Shown: positions 14,814 through 23,466 of the stretch, piece by piece | Position numbering within the stretch: the stretch's first letter is position 1 | Layout of the letters: every line of letters begins with the position of its first letter | Source of the DNA: Deltaproteobacteria bacterium | GTDB lineage: Bacteria; Desulfobacterota; UBA8473 | Direction: 5' to 3' | Assembly: GCA_030643245.1 (NCBI GenBank) | Contig: DAOWME010000001.1 | Span: forward strand, 1 to 45,989 | Length of the DNA: 45,989 nucleotides | Position numbers and translations under genes: made by a program | The notes under the pieces: model-generated | What the model was told of the DNA's origin: nothing | The model's database searches: none | The model's input: the letters and a program-made list of their open reading frames with translations, nothing else

Positions 14814-15830
14814 TCAAAACTGCCCCAAAAATCTCATATCGTTTTCAAAGAACAGCCTGATATCACTGATCCCATACTTCAACATGGCGATCCTCTCAAT
14901 ACCCAGACCAAAAGCAAACCCCACAACTTCATTCGGGTTATACCCCACTATTCTAAAGACCTCAGGGTCAACCATGCCTGCCCCCAGAATCTCCATCCAC
15001 CCAGAGGAAGAACAGACCCTACAACCGTTTCCCTGACACATAACACACGCTATATCCACTTCTGCGCTTGGTTCAGTAAAAGGGAAGAAACTCGGTCGAA
15101 ATCTCACTTTAGTCTTGGCACCAAACATCTCATGGAGGAATATGGTCAGTATACCCTTCAGGTCCCCAAATGTAATATTGTCTCCCACCATAAGGCCCTC
15201 AACCTGATGGAACATGGGGGTGTGCGAAACATCAGAATCGCATCTGAAGACCTTTCCCGGGGCAATAATCTGAATAGGAGGTTCTTGCTTCTCCATCAGT
15301 CGAATCTGTACCGGAGAAGTATGGGTTCTCAGGAGGACCTCGTCGGATATGTAAAACGTGTCATGCATATCCCTTGCAGGATGGTCCTTAGGGATGTTCA
15401 ATGCCTCAAAATTATAATAGTCCGATTCAACCTCAGGGCCCTCAGAGATTTGAAAACCCAGCCCTAAAAAAATCTCTATCACTTCGTCACAGACTTCAGA
15501 GATGGGATGCTTCCTACCTGTGGGTACCCTTCTACCAGGGAGGGTTATATCCAGTTTCTCATGGAAGAGCCGTTCTTTCATTTTCCGTGCTTGTATGGAA
15601 GCTAATGACTCTCTTATCTTTTCTTCTAAAGAAAGCTTTATCTCGTTGGCAAGCCGGCCCACAATAGGTCTTTGTTCCGGTGATACATTAGCCAATCCTC
15701 TTAAAAGGGCCGTGATCTTCCCCTTTCTCCCCAAAAACTCGGTACGTACTTGGGTTACCTGACTTTCCTCCCCGGCAACTTTCAGGTTTCCTAAAGCCTC
15801 TCCAAATAACTTCTCTAGTTCTTCTTTCAT
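14814..15830 (-). CDS. pheS: Phenylalanyl-tRNA synthetase alpha subunit
   Basis: A 338-residue catalytic alpha chain. Start M-K-E-E-L-E-K-L at 15830 fits family length; 17 additional upstream codons (from 15881) are not conserved. An N-terminal coiled coil leads to the class II core: motif 1 region H-P-I-S-E-V-C-D-E-V, motif 2 L-R-T-H-T-S-P-V-Q, and motif 3 G-F-A-F-G-L-G-I-E-R-I-A-M-L. The C-terminal zinc-like C-V-M-C-Q-G-N-G-C-R-V-C is a known variant in some bacterial PheS. Repeat copy C separates it from rplT by about 420 bp, so it may have its own promoter. Confidence 0.96.
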   Translation of the reverse strand: MKEELEKLFGEALGNLKVAGEESQVTQVRTEFLGRKGKITALLRGLANVSPEQRPIVGRLANEIKLSLEEKIRESLASIQARKMKERLFHEKLDITLPGRRVPTGRKHPISEVCDEVIEIFLGLGFQISEGPEVESDYYNFEALNIPKDHPARDMHDTFYISDEVLLRTHTSPVQIRLMEKQEPPIQIIAPGKVFRCDSDVSHTPMFHQVEGLMVGDNITFGDLKGILTIFLHEMFGAKTKVRFRPSFFPFTEPSAEVDIACVMCQGNGCRVCSSSGWMEILGAGMVDPEVFRIVGYNPNEVVGFAFGLGIERIAMLKYGISDIRLFFENDMRFLGQF

Positions 15831-15915
15831 AAAAAAACCTGAAAAACCTTCCAGTTGGAAACTGGATAAATCCCCAGTCAAGTCAAGACAAAGAGGTCAA
15901 AAAACTTCGGGCAGC

Positions 15916-16126
15916 TAAGGTGCGGGTCCGAAATAACTTCCTCAAGTTGGCGCTCAGATTTAGGTCAGATTTGTTCGATCTGAAAATACAAGACCACAGG
16001 AATAGTCTTACTTATTTCTAGGATTTTGTGTTTGAAGATCGGTCAAAGCCTGTCCTCGACCCCGATCGGGGGATGGCCTGAAGATGAGATGTACAAATGG
16101 GGAAGTTATTTCGGCCTCGCCCCTAA
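15916..16126 (+). repeat. Interspersed inverted-end repeat, copy C (long form)
   Basis: A 211-bp copy. The right end GGAAGTTATTTCGGCCTCGC is conserved; the leftmost bases are diverged (AAGGTGCGGGTCCGAAATAAC). It contains an extra 24-bp GC-rich segment with CCCCGATCGGGG, also present in copy E. It lies between rplT and pheS. The rest of the rplT-pheS gap holds only the hairpin at 16176. Confidence 0.88.
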
Positions 16127-16175
16127 GCCACCTTTTCCCGTTGTCTAGAACGTTCCTCGATACCTAAAGCTAAAG

Positions 16176-16201
16176 TCTTCGCAGGGCGAATCTTGCGAAG
16201 A
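16176..16201 (-). terminator. Stem-loop downstream of rplT
   Basis: TCTTCGCA (16176-16183) pairs with TGCGAAGA (16194-16201). It lies 48 bp after the rplT stop on the minus strand. The U tract is poor (CTTTAGC), so this could be a weak terminator or a processing hairpin. Confidence 0.35.
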
Positions 16202-16248
16202 AGAAACCGTAAGGACATTTTTGATGATGGAATTTCTCAAGGTTGGTC

Positions 16249-16602
16249 TCAGATGTTCTCTTTGGCAAGGTGGACAATCCTCGAAAATCCTTGGGGATCA
16301 AACACAGCCAGATCAGCCAGGATTTTCCTATCAATCTCTATATTGGTTTTCTTTAAACCATTCATTAACTTGCTGTATGAAACTCCGTCTAATCTCGCAG
16401 CCGCATTAATCCTAGTAATCCATAACCTTCTGAAATCTCGCTTCTTAGTCCTTCTATCTCTATAGGCATAATTCAATGCCCTGTCAACAGCTTCCGTGGC
16501 GGTTCTAAACAGCTTGCTCCTGGCTCCACGGTACCCTTTGGCCAGCTTTAGTATCCTCTTTCTCCTCTTTATCTTCTTATTTCCTCTTCTCACCCTTGGC
16601 AT
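16249..16602 (-). CDS. rplT: 50S ribosomal protein L20
   Basis: A 117-residue basic protein with the L20 signature: M-P-R-V-R-R-G, K-L-A-K-G-Y-R-G-A-R-S-K-L-F-R-T-A, R-D-R-R-T-K-K-R-D-F-R-R-L-W-I-T-R-I-N-A-A-A-R and the C-terminal helix pair. It binds 23S rRNA early in 50S assembly; in E. coli it also represses translation of rpmI-rplT. It follows rpmI after a 121-bp gap, unusually long for this operon, which could hold an L20-responsive leader; no clear structure was seen. Otherwise ordinary. Confidence 0.97.
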   Translation of the reverse strand: MPRVRRGNKKIKRRKRILKLAKGYRGARSKLFRTATEAVDRALNYAYRDRRTKKRDFRRLWITRINAAARLDGVSYSKLMNGLKKTNIEIDRKILADLAVFDPQGFSRIVHLAKENI

Positions 16603-16723
16603 CTTAAACCTTTCTCAGTGTGCACACTGGCCGGCAGACCAATGTGCTGATGGCCCCTCAACACATAAGATTAGAGGGTATTAGCTTATATATCTCGTTA
16701 CAGAACAGGAACAGGCTGCTAAT

Positions 16724-16921
16724 TTACGCATAAGGTAAAAGCCTCTTCAGACCCTTTGCATCGACTTTATCGATGTATCCTCCCTGTCGCAGACCCCGTT
16801 TACGTTTAGTCGATTTTTTTGTCAGGATATGGTTTGCATAGGCCTTACTTCTCTTTATTCTACCCGACTTTGTCAACTTGAACCGCTTGGCAGCCCCCTT
16901 TTTGGTCTTCAGCTTAGGCAT
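16724..16921 (-). CDS. rpmI: 50S ribosomal protein L35
   Basis: A 65-residue basic protein, M-P-K-L-K-T-K-K-G-A-A-K-R-F-K, with the usual S-G-R-I-K-R-S-K-A and K-S-T-K-R-K-R-G-L-R cores. Start 16921 was chosen because a longer reading frame (to 16966) adds 15 residues that overlap infC and have no family likeness. It is part of the large ribosomal subunit, between infC and rplT as usual. Confidence 0.96.
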   Translation of the reverse strand: MPKLKTKKGAAKRFKLTKSGRIKRSKAYANHILTKKSTKRKRGLRQGGYIDKVDAKGLKRLLPYA

Positions 16922-16949
16922 AAACAACTCCTTTAATATTATCGAATCC

Positions 16950-17456
16950 TCACGGCTTCGGGGCAATAATCATGGCCATGTTTCTCCCCTCAAGTTTGGG
17001 TGCTTGTTCAACTATCGCAATATCTTTAACCTCTTCCGCCACTCTATCAAGAATACTCCTGCCCATCTCCTTATGGTTAAACTCCCTACCCCTAAAGATG
17101 ACACAGACCTTCGCCTTATTTCCGTTATCCAAAAACCTCTTAATATGGCGGAGTTTATATTGGAAGTCATGTTCTTCTGTTTTTGGCCTCATTTTCACTT
17201 CTTTCACTTGAATAATGGTCTGACTCTTTTTGGCTTCATGGGCTTTCTTGCTCTGTTCATACTTGAACTTGCCATAATCCATTATTTTGCAAACTGGAGG
17301 ACGTGATTGAGGAGCGACCTCAACAAGGTCTAAGTCCTCTTCTGCAGCAATTCTTAAGGCCTCTTTTAATGGCAGTATACCGAGCTGCGTTCCTTCCTTA
17401 TTAATGACCCGCAACTCCTGGGATCTAATCCTCTCGTTTATTAGTACTCTTTTGAT
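16950..17456 (-). CDS. infC: Translation initiation factor IF-3, probable AUC start
   Basis: IF-3 of about 168 residues with the two domains intact: the N-domain (L-I-N-E-R-I-R-S-Q-E-L-R-V-I...E-A-L-R-I-A-A-E-E-D-L-D-L-V-E-V) and the C-domain with P-V-C-K-I-M-D-Y-G-K, V-K-E-V-K-M-R-P and R-G-R-E. A GTG at 17468 opens the frame, but it lies inside the only Shine-Dalgarno sequence, AGGAGGT (17473-17467). The codon at normal spacing is ATC (17456). Rare IF-3 start codons (AUU in E. coli, AUC in Myxococcus dsg) allow IF-3 to repress its own translation. The ribosome site is embedded in the last codons of thrS. Confidence 0.93.
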   Translation of the reverse strand: MKRVLINERIRSQELRVINKEGTQLGILPLKEALRIAAEEDLDLVEVAPQSRPPVCKIMDYGKFKYEQSKKAHEAKKSQTIIQVKEVKMRPKTEEHDFQYKLRHIKRFLDNGNKAKVCVIFRGREFNHKEMGRSILDRVAEEVKDIAIVEQAPKLEGRNMAMIIAPKP

Positions 17457-17464
17457 CTTGCTAT

Positions 17465-19396
17465 TCACCTCCTATTATGACATTCTTCTCGAACCCGCGA
17501 AATGAACTCATCTACCTTCATACGCTTAAGGTTTTCACCACTTCTCAAACGAGGGGAGACCTCCTCGTCATTCATTTCCTTGTCACCAACGACTAACATG
17601 TACGGTGTTTTCTGTAACTGGGCCTCACGTATCTTGAACCCCAATTTCTCGTTCCGAAAGTCCTTTTCAACCCTTACCCCACCGGATGTCAGTTTATCGA
17701 AAACTTCCTGAGCATAGTCTATATTTCTATCTGTAACCGTTAATACGATCGTCTGAACAGGGGCCAGCCATGTGGGGAATGCTCCTGCGTAATGTTCAAT
17801 CAACACCCCCATAAACCTTTCCAGAGCCCCCAGAATCACCCTATGCAACATGACAGGTCGCTGTTTCGTACCATTACTACTAATAAAAGTTAAATCGAAC
17901 CTTTCCGGTAAAGCAAAATCACATTGAATAGTAGCACATTGCCATTTTCTGTCAAGGGCATCTTTCAACCCTACGTCGATCTTTGGACCATAGAACGCCC
18001 CTTCACCTTCGTTGATATTATACGGGATGCCATTACTGTCGAGGACTCGTATCAAGCTCGACGTTGCTTTCTCCCATTGGAAATCGTCACCGATCGCCTT
18101 TTCCGGACGGGTACTGAGTTCCATCTCATATTCGAATCCGAATATTTTCATAACATCTTCCACAAAGTGGATAACGCCTTGGATCTCCTCCTCCAGCTGG
18201 TCTGGAGTACAGATAATATGAGCATCATCCTGGGTGAATTCTCTCACTCTGAAGAGACCATGAAGTACACCTGACTTTTCGTGGCGATGTACAGTACCCA
18301 ATTCAAAATACCTTTGAGGCAAGTCTCTATAACTTCTGGTTTTGGATTTGTAGATAAGCATATGGGCCAGACAGTTCATGGGCTTTAAGCCGTATTCCTG
18401 TCCTTCCATCTCAGTGAAGTACATATTTTCACGATAATTATCAAAATGCCCGGATTTTTTCCACATGTCTAGTTTTAATAGATGCGGCCCCCTTACCAAC
18501 TGGTAGCCCCGTTTAAGATGTTCCTCCTTTTCAAAATCCTCGAGTATTGTTCTGAGCATGGCTCCTTTGGGGTGAAAGATTACAAAACCCGCACCAGCAT
18601 CTTCATGTATGCTGAAAAGGTCTAAGGCCTTGCCTAACTTTCTGTGATCTCTTTTCTTTGCCTCCTCTAACCTGTGTAAGTAACCTTTAAGACTCTCATC
18701 GTCCGGAAAGGCCGTTCCATAAATGCGCTGCAGCATCTTGTTCTTTTCATCCCCACGCCAATAAGCTCCAGCAATGCTTGTCAACTTAAATGTCCTTATT
18801 TTTCCGGTAGAAGGTAGGTGAGGCCCCCGACACAGATCTGTAAACCCATCCTGAACATAGACTGAAACTACTTCATCATGGATCTCTTCAAGTAATTTCA
18901 CTTTATATATCTCACCTTGGTCCTCAAACATTGCAACAGCTTCATCCTTTGGCATCTCCTTCCTCACGATAGGCAAATCCTGATCTATGATCTCCTGCAT
19001 CTTCGACTCGATCGCAGTCAGGTCCTTTGGGGTAAAGTTATTTTCACAGTCGAAGTCGTAGTAGAAACCATCACCAGTAGTGGGGCCTATGGCGATCTTG
19101 ACGTCAGGATAAAGTGCTCTCACTGCCTGGGCCATAACGTGGGAGGTGCTGTGCCTAATTATATCGAGTCCCTCTTTAGAATCAGGCGTTAAAAACTCGA
19201 CATCCCCATCCTCTTGTAAAGGATAGGTCATATCAACGAGCCTTTTGTTAACCTTCCCGGCCACATAATCTTTTCCAGAGCCATTGTCAAAGCTCTTTGC
19301 CACTTCATAGAGAGGGGTCTCTTGCGGAAAGTCCTCTGAAGACCCATCAGGAAATCTCACTTGTATGCTTTCAACATCAGCTATTGTATTTTCCAT
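17465..19396 (-). CDS. thrS: Threonyl-tRNA synthetase
   Basis: A 643-residue class II synthetase. It has an N-terminal TGS domain (V-R-F-P-D-G-S-S), an editing domain with the H-x4-H zinc-like motif (H-S-T-S-H-V-M-A-Q-A-V), catalytic motifs 2 and 3 (R-H-E-K-S-G-V-L-H-G-L-F-R-V-R-E-F and H-R-V-I-L-G-A-L-E-R), the catalytic-zinc Cys in M-N-C-L-A-H, and a C-terminal anticodon-binding domain. ATG 19396 was preferred to a GTG at 19426 because AGGTAGAG precedes it. The stop overlaps the infC start region, so infC is coupled to thrS. A terminator-like hairpin lies just upstream. Confidence 0.96.
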   Translation of the reverse strand: MENTIADVESIQVRFPDGSSEDFPQETPLYEVAKSFDNGSGKDYVAGKVNKRLVDMTYPLQEDGDVEFLTPDSKEGLDIIRHSTSHVMAQAVRALYPDVKIAIGPTTGDGFYYDFDCENNFTPKDLTAIESKMQEIIDQDLPIVRKEMPKDEAVAMFEDQGEIYKVKLLEEIHDEVVSVYVQDGFTDLCRGPHLPSTGKIRTFKLTSIAGAYWRGDEKNKMLQRIYGTAFPDDESLKGYLHRLEEAKKRDHRKLGKALDLFSIHEDAGAGFVIFHPKGAMLRTILEDFEKEEHLKRGYQLVRGPHLLKLDMWKKSGHFDNYRENMYFTEMEGQEYGLKPMNCLAHMLIYKSKTRSYRDLPQRYFELGTVHRHEKSGVLHGLFRVREFTQDDAHIICTPDQLEEEIQGVIHFVEDVMKIFGFEYEMELSTRPEKAIGDDFQWEKATSSLIRVLDSNGIPYNINEGEGAFYGPKIDVGLKDALDRKWQCATIQCDFALPERFDLTFISSNGTKQRPVMLHRVILGALERFMGVLIEHYAGAFPTWLAPVQTIVLTVTDRNIDYAQEVFDKLTSGGVRVEKDFRNEKLGFKIREAQLQKTPYMLVVGDKEMNDEEVSPRLRSGENLKRMKVDEFISRVREECHNRR

Positions 19397-19429
19397 CTCT
19401 ACCTGTCTATGTTTATTAGAAGTCACCTA

Positions 19430-19475
19430 AAGAAAGAAAAGGCATCACAAACAACACAATAATTATGATGCCTTT
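19430..19475 (-). terminator. Intrinsic terminator between tRNA-Val and thrS
   Basis: Read on the minus strand, AAAGGCATCA (19475-19466) pairs with TGATGCCTTT (19447-19438), followed by TTCTTTCTTT. It ends the tRNA-Val transcript or could act as an attenuator in the thrS leader; there is no sign of a T-box. Confidence 0.65.
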
Positions 19476-19580
19476 CCTGATATCATGGCTGGCAACAGAA
19501 AGGTACTTGTTTCAGAGTTAAAGTCTGCATCGGGTTATGGCTTTATTTCTACAGAAATGAAGTTCACTCTTCCAATAAGA

Positions 19581-19655
19581 TGGTAGGCACGGGCGGTTTC
19601 GAACCGCCGACTTCTACCGCGTCAAGGTAGCGCTCTCCCCCTGAGCTACGTGCCT
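19581..19655 (-). tRNA. tRNA-Val (GAC)
   Basis: The reverse strand folds as acceptor AGGCACG/CGTGCCT, D arm GCTC/GAGC, anticodon stem CTACC/GGTAG with loop TTGACGC (anticodon GAC), T arm GGCGG-TTCGAAA-CCGCC, discriminator A and an encoded CCA (19581-19583). It decodes GUC/GUU valine codons. Confidence 0.97.
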
Positions 19656-19847
19656 ATGTAATAGGGAACCCATCAATTTATTTTTCGTATTTTCTATCAC
19701 TAATCGATTTTTGTCAAGGAAATTATTGGAATACCAGTACTTCTCGTCCCTTATCAAAGACTCGATGATGATTGGATAAAAATCACGCAGGCTAACGCAT
19801 AGACTGCCTCGCCCATTAGAATCGCTGTCGGGATATTCCACTGTAAT

Positions 19848-21806
19848 TCACTGTGCTTCGGGTGATGCTGATACGCATGTGACGGATACGATATCTGATT
19901 TTGCACTCTCTAAGCCCATCTTATCCATTGCAGTGATCTGGTATTCATGCTTCTTTCCGGGTTTGGTAACGGTTATCCTGAACTCATTAGTGTCTATCTC
20001 TCCAACCAGGTTACTTCCAAGCATCCCTCTTTCGTACACTCGATATATTATAACATCCTGTTCAGGGTTGACATTCCATGTCAACCTTATCTCATTTATC
20101 TCACAGGCAACCCTCAAACCACTCGGCTTGGTCGGTAGTGATCTGGTTATTGCGACTACTATTTCGGACTGCGGGCTTTCCAAACCATCTATATCCATAG
20201 CCTGAACCTTATACCTATACATGGTGCCATCTTCCAGGTTCTTGTCAACGTAATAGGCTTCTTGTCCTGTCAGAGCAACGATCTTCTCGAAATCTCCATC
20301 GGGGTAGTACGCCCTGAATAGCCTGTATTCCTTGATCCCTCCCTCCGAATTTTCGTTCCACCTTAGGATTACCTCTTTAGCTCTGTTATTCAACGCTTCC
20401 AACCCAGCAGGGGACTGCGGGAGAGGTTTAGTACTGGCAGACACCACTAGTGAACCTCCTGTCTCTGCCTTTTCTCTATTGTAAGCCGATATATAGAAAT
20501 AGTACGTGGCATTATCCTCCAACTGTCTACCATCCTTCTTCTTTTGGTAGTAGTAGACCGTCTTCTTTCTCGATGTTATATCCTCAATCTCCACAAAACT
20601 ACGCTCTCTATCCGTACTTCCGTAAATTTTGTATCCTTTCACCCCCTCATGGGGGTGCATATCCCATCTTAGCGAGACCCTTCTCGCCAGACCACCCTCT
20701 GCCCTCAGCCCTGTGGGTATCCTCACAGTACAACCTGATACGGGTATCGACCCACGACTCTCTGAGCCATTCTCACTGTATGCAGAAATCCTGTAGAAAT
20801 ATGTTGTTCCATCCATTAATTTCGTATCTCTAAACAAAGGCTTAATGGGACCAATCTCGGCAATAATCTCATAATTTCCTTCCTCTGAATCACTCCTCCA
20901 AATTCGGTATCCCTTGAGTTTCAGCCCACACTCGTTGCTCTGAGAACTGGAAGACCACGCCAATCGAATACTTCTTACATCGGGCTCCGCCTCCACGTTA
21001 CCGGGGACGTCTGAGGCCATCGCTGTTGTGGCAAATGCCACACTTGACATCTCACTCTCTAGGCTGTCCCGGTCTAAAGCCACTATCTTATAGTAGTAAG
21101 TCCTTCCATTCTCCAGCCCCGTGTCCACAACCCTGTTCTCTATTGCCTTCGCTACTTGTTGGAATTCACTGTTGGGAGAACCACTGCGATATATCTTATA
21201 TCCTACCAGGTCGCGTTCAGTATTTGCATCCCACCTCAACAATACCTGACGGACCTGTCCAATTGCTATGAGGCCAATCGGAATCTTGGGGCCAGTTGCC
21301 ATCATACGATGAACATCCCTTATCTTTCTTACCATCCTCACAACCATATTATGTAATTCCGAATCGCTCTCGGTCTTTTCGGTCTGGACGATCTCAATCT
21401 TACCGGTCTCTACGTTGATCACCCTAATGTCAGTTTCGACTAAGGTACCAAACTTAGCGACACTACGATTACCAGTATCAGACACATAGATATTCCCCTC
21501 TTTCCCCATGATGAGGCCGCGAGGTTTCCTAAATTGCCCGGGCTTACTGCCCTTTTCTTTTCTCAGGAGCCGAGTCGTCTTCCCCGTCGGGTCAAGGACC
21601 TGTATCTGGTCCTTCCCCCTGTTCAAAACATAAATGTACCCGCTTTGATCGGCCATCACAGAACTCACCTTCTTCGTATCGTCGCCAGTAATCCGTTTTA
21701 TAAAGCTCACGACCTCGACAGGATGCGAGATTCCGGGAAGGCTCAACACGAGAGACAGGCACAAGAATACGTTTACAAAAAGCATTAACGATGATCTTGC
21801 ATACAT
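19848..21806 (-). CDS. Exported NHL-repeat / fibronectin type III protein
   Basis: A 652-residue secreted protein. ATG 21806 has GGGAG upstream and gives a clean signal peptide (hydrophobic L-M-L-F-V-N-V-F-L-C-L-S-L-V-L-S). Residues about 40-130 hold NHL-type beta-propeller blades (D-Q-S-G-Y-I-Y-V-L-N-R-G-K-D-Q-I-Q-V, E-G-N-I-Y-V-S-D-T-G-N-R-S-V). After a helical linker come five fibronectin III modules, each with W-x(8-12)-G-Y-K-I-Y-R-S and Y-Y-Y-K/R-I/V-x-A. Such proteins act in cell-surface adhesion or as scaffolds for envelope machines. It ends the CsgG/LPP20 cluster on the same strand and is likely part of that system; the ligand is unknown. Confidence 0.85.
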   Translation of the reverse strand: MYARSSLMLFVNVFLCLSLVLSLPGISHPVEVVSFIKRITGDDTKKVSSVMADQSGYIYVLNRGKDQIQVLDPTGKTTRLLRKEKGSKPGQFRKPRGLIMGKEGNIYVSDTGNRSVAKFGTLVETDIRVINVETGKIEIVQTEKTESDSELHNMVVRMVRKIRDVHRMMATGPKIPIGLIAIGQVRQVLLRWDANTERDLVGYKIYRSGSPNSEFQQVAKAIENRVVDTGLENGRTYYYKIVALDRDSLESEMSSVAFATTAMASDVPGNVEAEPDVRSIRLAWSSSSQSNECGLKLKGYRIWRSDSEEGNYEIIAEIGPIKPLFRDTKLMDGTTYFYRISAYSENGSESRGSIPVSGCTVRIPTGLRAEGGLARRVSLRWDMHPHEGVKGYKIYGSTDRERSFVEIEDITSRKKTVYYYQKKKDGRQLEDNATYYFYISAYNREKAETGGSLVVSASTKPLPQSPAGLEALNNRAKEVILRWNENSEGGIKEYRLFRAYYPDGDFEKIVALTGQEAYYVDKNLEDGTMYRYKVQAMDIDGLESPQSEIVVAITRSLPTKPSGLRVACEINEIRLTWNVNPEQDVIIYRVYERGMLGSNLVGEIDTNEFRITVTKPGKKHEYQITAMDKMGLESAKSDIVSVTCVSASPEAQ

Positions 21807-21860
21807 GGCGCTACTCCCGCAGGAAGTCCATAGTTTATCCTTCACAGTTGCGGTAATCAC

Positions 21861-22208
21861 TTATAGATTTCTTTTGGATTGATCACTTTCACAGGATCCC
21901 CATGTCCTCTTCCTGCTCAGGATCTTGCTTCCCCGGTAAATATAGTGAGCCCCTGAGACTATTGTGGAGATCCCTTCAGCCCAGATAATGACAGATAAGA
22001 TATTGTCATCGATCATGTTTGAGTAATTATTTAGTAAGACACTGAAAATAGTAAGAAGCTGAAGGCAAGTGGTAAGTTTGCTGGCAATGCTAGGCTTGGT
22101 ACCACCTTGTGGGAAGTAAAGAAGAAGACCATTATCCCGACGATTATCAAGATGTCACGGCTCACAACGGTCACTGTCAGCCAATTGGGAACGATCTTCA
22201 AGGAAATA
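21861..22208 (-). pseudogene. Decayed CDP-alcohol phosphatidyltransferase (PgsA-like)
   Basis: Two reading frames together give the second half of a CDP-alcohol phosphatidyltransferase (phospholipid headgroup transferase). The first frame encodes P-N-W-L-T-V-T-V-V-S-R-D-I-L-I-I-V-G-I and K-V-V-P-S. After a shift near 22095 the second gives S-K-L-T-T-C-L-Q-L-L-T-I-F-S and a final amphipathic helix, ending at TAA 21863-21861. The N-terminal half with the metal-binding DG-x2-AR motif is missing. The break coincides with the end of a repeat fragment (22209), so the repeat or its insertion removed the 5' half. Not expected to be functional. Confidence 0.75.
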
Positions 22209-22250
22209 AGGGACGTGGCCGAAATAACTTCCTCAAGTTGGCGCTCAGGG
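22209..22250 (+). repeat. Interspersed inverted-end repeat, copy D (left-end fragment)
   Basis: Only the left about 42 bp remain: AGGGACGTGGCCGAAATAAC, then CTTCCTCAAGTTGGCGCTCAG. Its outer edge abuts the broken phosphatidyltransferase gene, marking it as the probable insertion point; the remainder was deleted. Confidence 0.85.
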
Positions 22251-22277
22251 GTTAAAAAATTGGGTGTGTTCATAAAA

Positions 22278-23063
22278 TTACATGTTACCCTCTGAATCTA
22301 TCTTTATCCTTTCATCTCTCCGCTTATTCCAAAAAACCCAATCATTAATATCCTCTTCTCGTGAAAAGTATACGGGTTTTAAAGCCTTTCCCTCAGGCGT
22401 AATAATTATTTTCTGCATATCCTTTACTATGTATTCCCACTCCTCCAGGCTAACCTCGCGAGGGCCTGGCACCTGCCGGGGGCCTGGAACCTCTCTGAGT
22501 CCCCCAACTTCAGAGACGGGTCTGGGGATCTCCCTCGGAGGACCAGTCACACGTATCCTCCCCTTGTAGACCTTGATAAGCACTGACTTATCTTTCCTGA
22601 CGTTCATTCTATAGACAGTGCCTTTGACACCTGCCACAGCATTTTCACTAGTTATCTCAAATCCATTGTTTCTCCCCACAAGTTCTTTGACGTTAGCCCA
22701 GCTCCTGCCCAAAAATAATCTGAGCTTGAAGCTTCTACTCCCACTTTCCCTCTCATAGCTCAAATCACTGACCTTGAAGCTAGTGTTATCTGCAAATCGA
22801 ACAAAACTTCCATCCGGCAGCCTTATCTCTAATAAAGCTTTTTCACATGTGCTCACCCTATCCTCTTCATAGAGCACATCCTGTACCTTCAAGGGAATCC
22901 TATCACCCTCTCCTTTATGCAAGGCGAAGGCCTTCCCCCGGAGCAAGGTGACGATAGCCCGGTCTTCGGGAGTTCCGGTCTCTTTACAAAGAGAGTCGGA
23001 TACAAAAAAAAGACTCAGTATCAGTAGTATACTCAAATATATTGCCGATCCGAACTTTCTCAT
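22278..23063 (-). CDS. Exported FecR-domain protein
   Basis: A 261-residue exported protein with an N-terminal signal sequence (L-S-I-L-L-I-L-S-L-F-F-V). A FecR domain (about residues 55-170) follows: V-L-Y-E-E-D-R-V-S-T-C-E-K-A, L-P-D-G-S-F-V-R-F-A-D-N-T, G-R-S-W-A-N-V, and F-E-I-T-S-E-N-A-V-A-G-V-K-G-T-V-Y. A Pro-rich linker with P-G-P-R repeats (about 178-205) leads to a short C-terminal domain. Periplasmic FecR domains in such proteins are thought to be ligand- or peptide-binding envelope modules rather than the anti-sigma form; there is no membrane anti-sigma region here. It lies 7 bp after the PEGA gene, in the CsgG cluster. Confidence 0.85.
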   Translation of the reverse strand: MRKFGSAIYLSILLILSLFFVSDSLCKETGTPEDRAIVTLLRGKAFALHKGEGDRIPLKVQDVLYEEDRVSTCEKALLEIRLPDGSFVRFADNTSFKVSDLSYERESGSRSFKLRLFLGRSWANVKELVGRNNGFEITSENAVAGVKGTVYRMNVRKDKSVLIKVYKGRIRVTGPPREIPRPVSEVGGLREVPGPRQVPGPREVSLEEWEYIVKDMQKIIITPEGKALKPVYFSREEDINDWVFWNKRRDERIKIDSEGNM

Positions 23064-23070
23064 GGATATA

Positions 23071-23388
23071 CTATTCCAACTCTCTTAATGTCACCTCAAT
23101 AGTCTGGAGGGAGTGACTGGCATAGACATCCAGACTATAAGGGGCATAACCCTCTTTCTTTATCTCTATCTTGTGGGTACCACTGCTGAGTTTTATATAG
23201 CCTGGCTTCCCATCATATTTGTTCACCTCTCCCATGGAAACCCCGTCTATAAAAACCTCTGCATCAGCGGGATTGCAGAGAATCTTCAATGCCCCTTCGT
23301 TACCCACGCCTATGATAGCTTCTCTCGGGGTACCACACCCCAATAAAATAAAGACCAGAACCAGAGATACAAAGACCACTTTCTTCAT
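23071..23388 (-). CDS. PEGA-domain lipoprotein
   Basis: A 105-residue lipoprotein. ATG 23388 gives the signal M-K-K-V-V-F-V-S-L-V-L-V-F-I-L-L-G-C with a lipobox Cys near residue 18. The mature part is one PEGA domain: N-P-A-D-A-E-V-F-I-D-G-V-S-M-G-E, S-S-G-T-H-K-I-E-I-K-K-E-G-Y. PEGA domains are beta-sandwiches associated with surface-layer or envelope complexes. It sits between the CsgG and FecR genes on the same strand and is probably a small accessory lipoprotein of the same complex. Confidence 0.88.
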   Translation of the reverse strand: MKKVVFVSLVLVFILLGCGTPREAIIGVGNEGALKILCNPADAEVFIDGVSMGEVNKYDGKPGYIKLSSGTHKIEIKKEGYAPYSLDVYASHSLQTIEVTLRELE

Positions 23389-23466
23389 ACTCAAATACCT
23401 TTCTGACAGACGAAACGCCCGCCCCAATACGTATTGAAGGAAACCTGTGGATGGGAAGAAAATTCG

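Noticed and set aside
14037..15467. 476-codon open frame on the plus strand
   Set aside because: It is the antisense of pheT and pheS, with no ribosome site and a composition like a shadow of their codons.
22031..22273. 80-codon frame as an intact membrane protein
   Set aside because: Its first part is encoded by a repeat fragment and its last part is out of frame with the phosphatidyltransferase it derives from.
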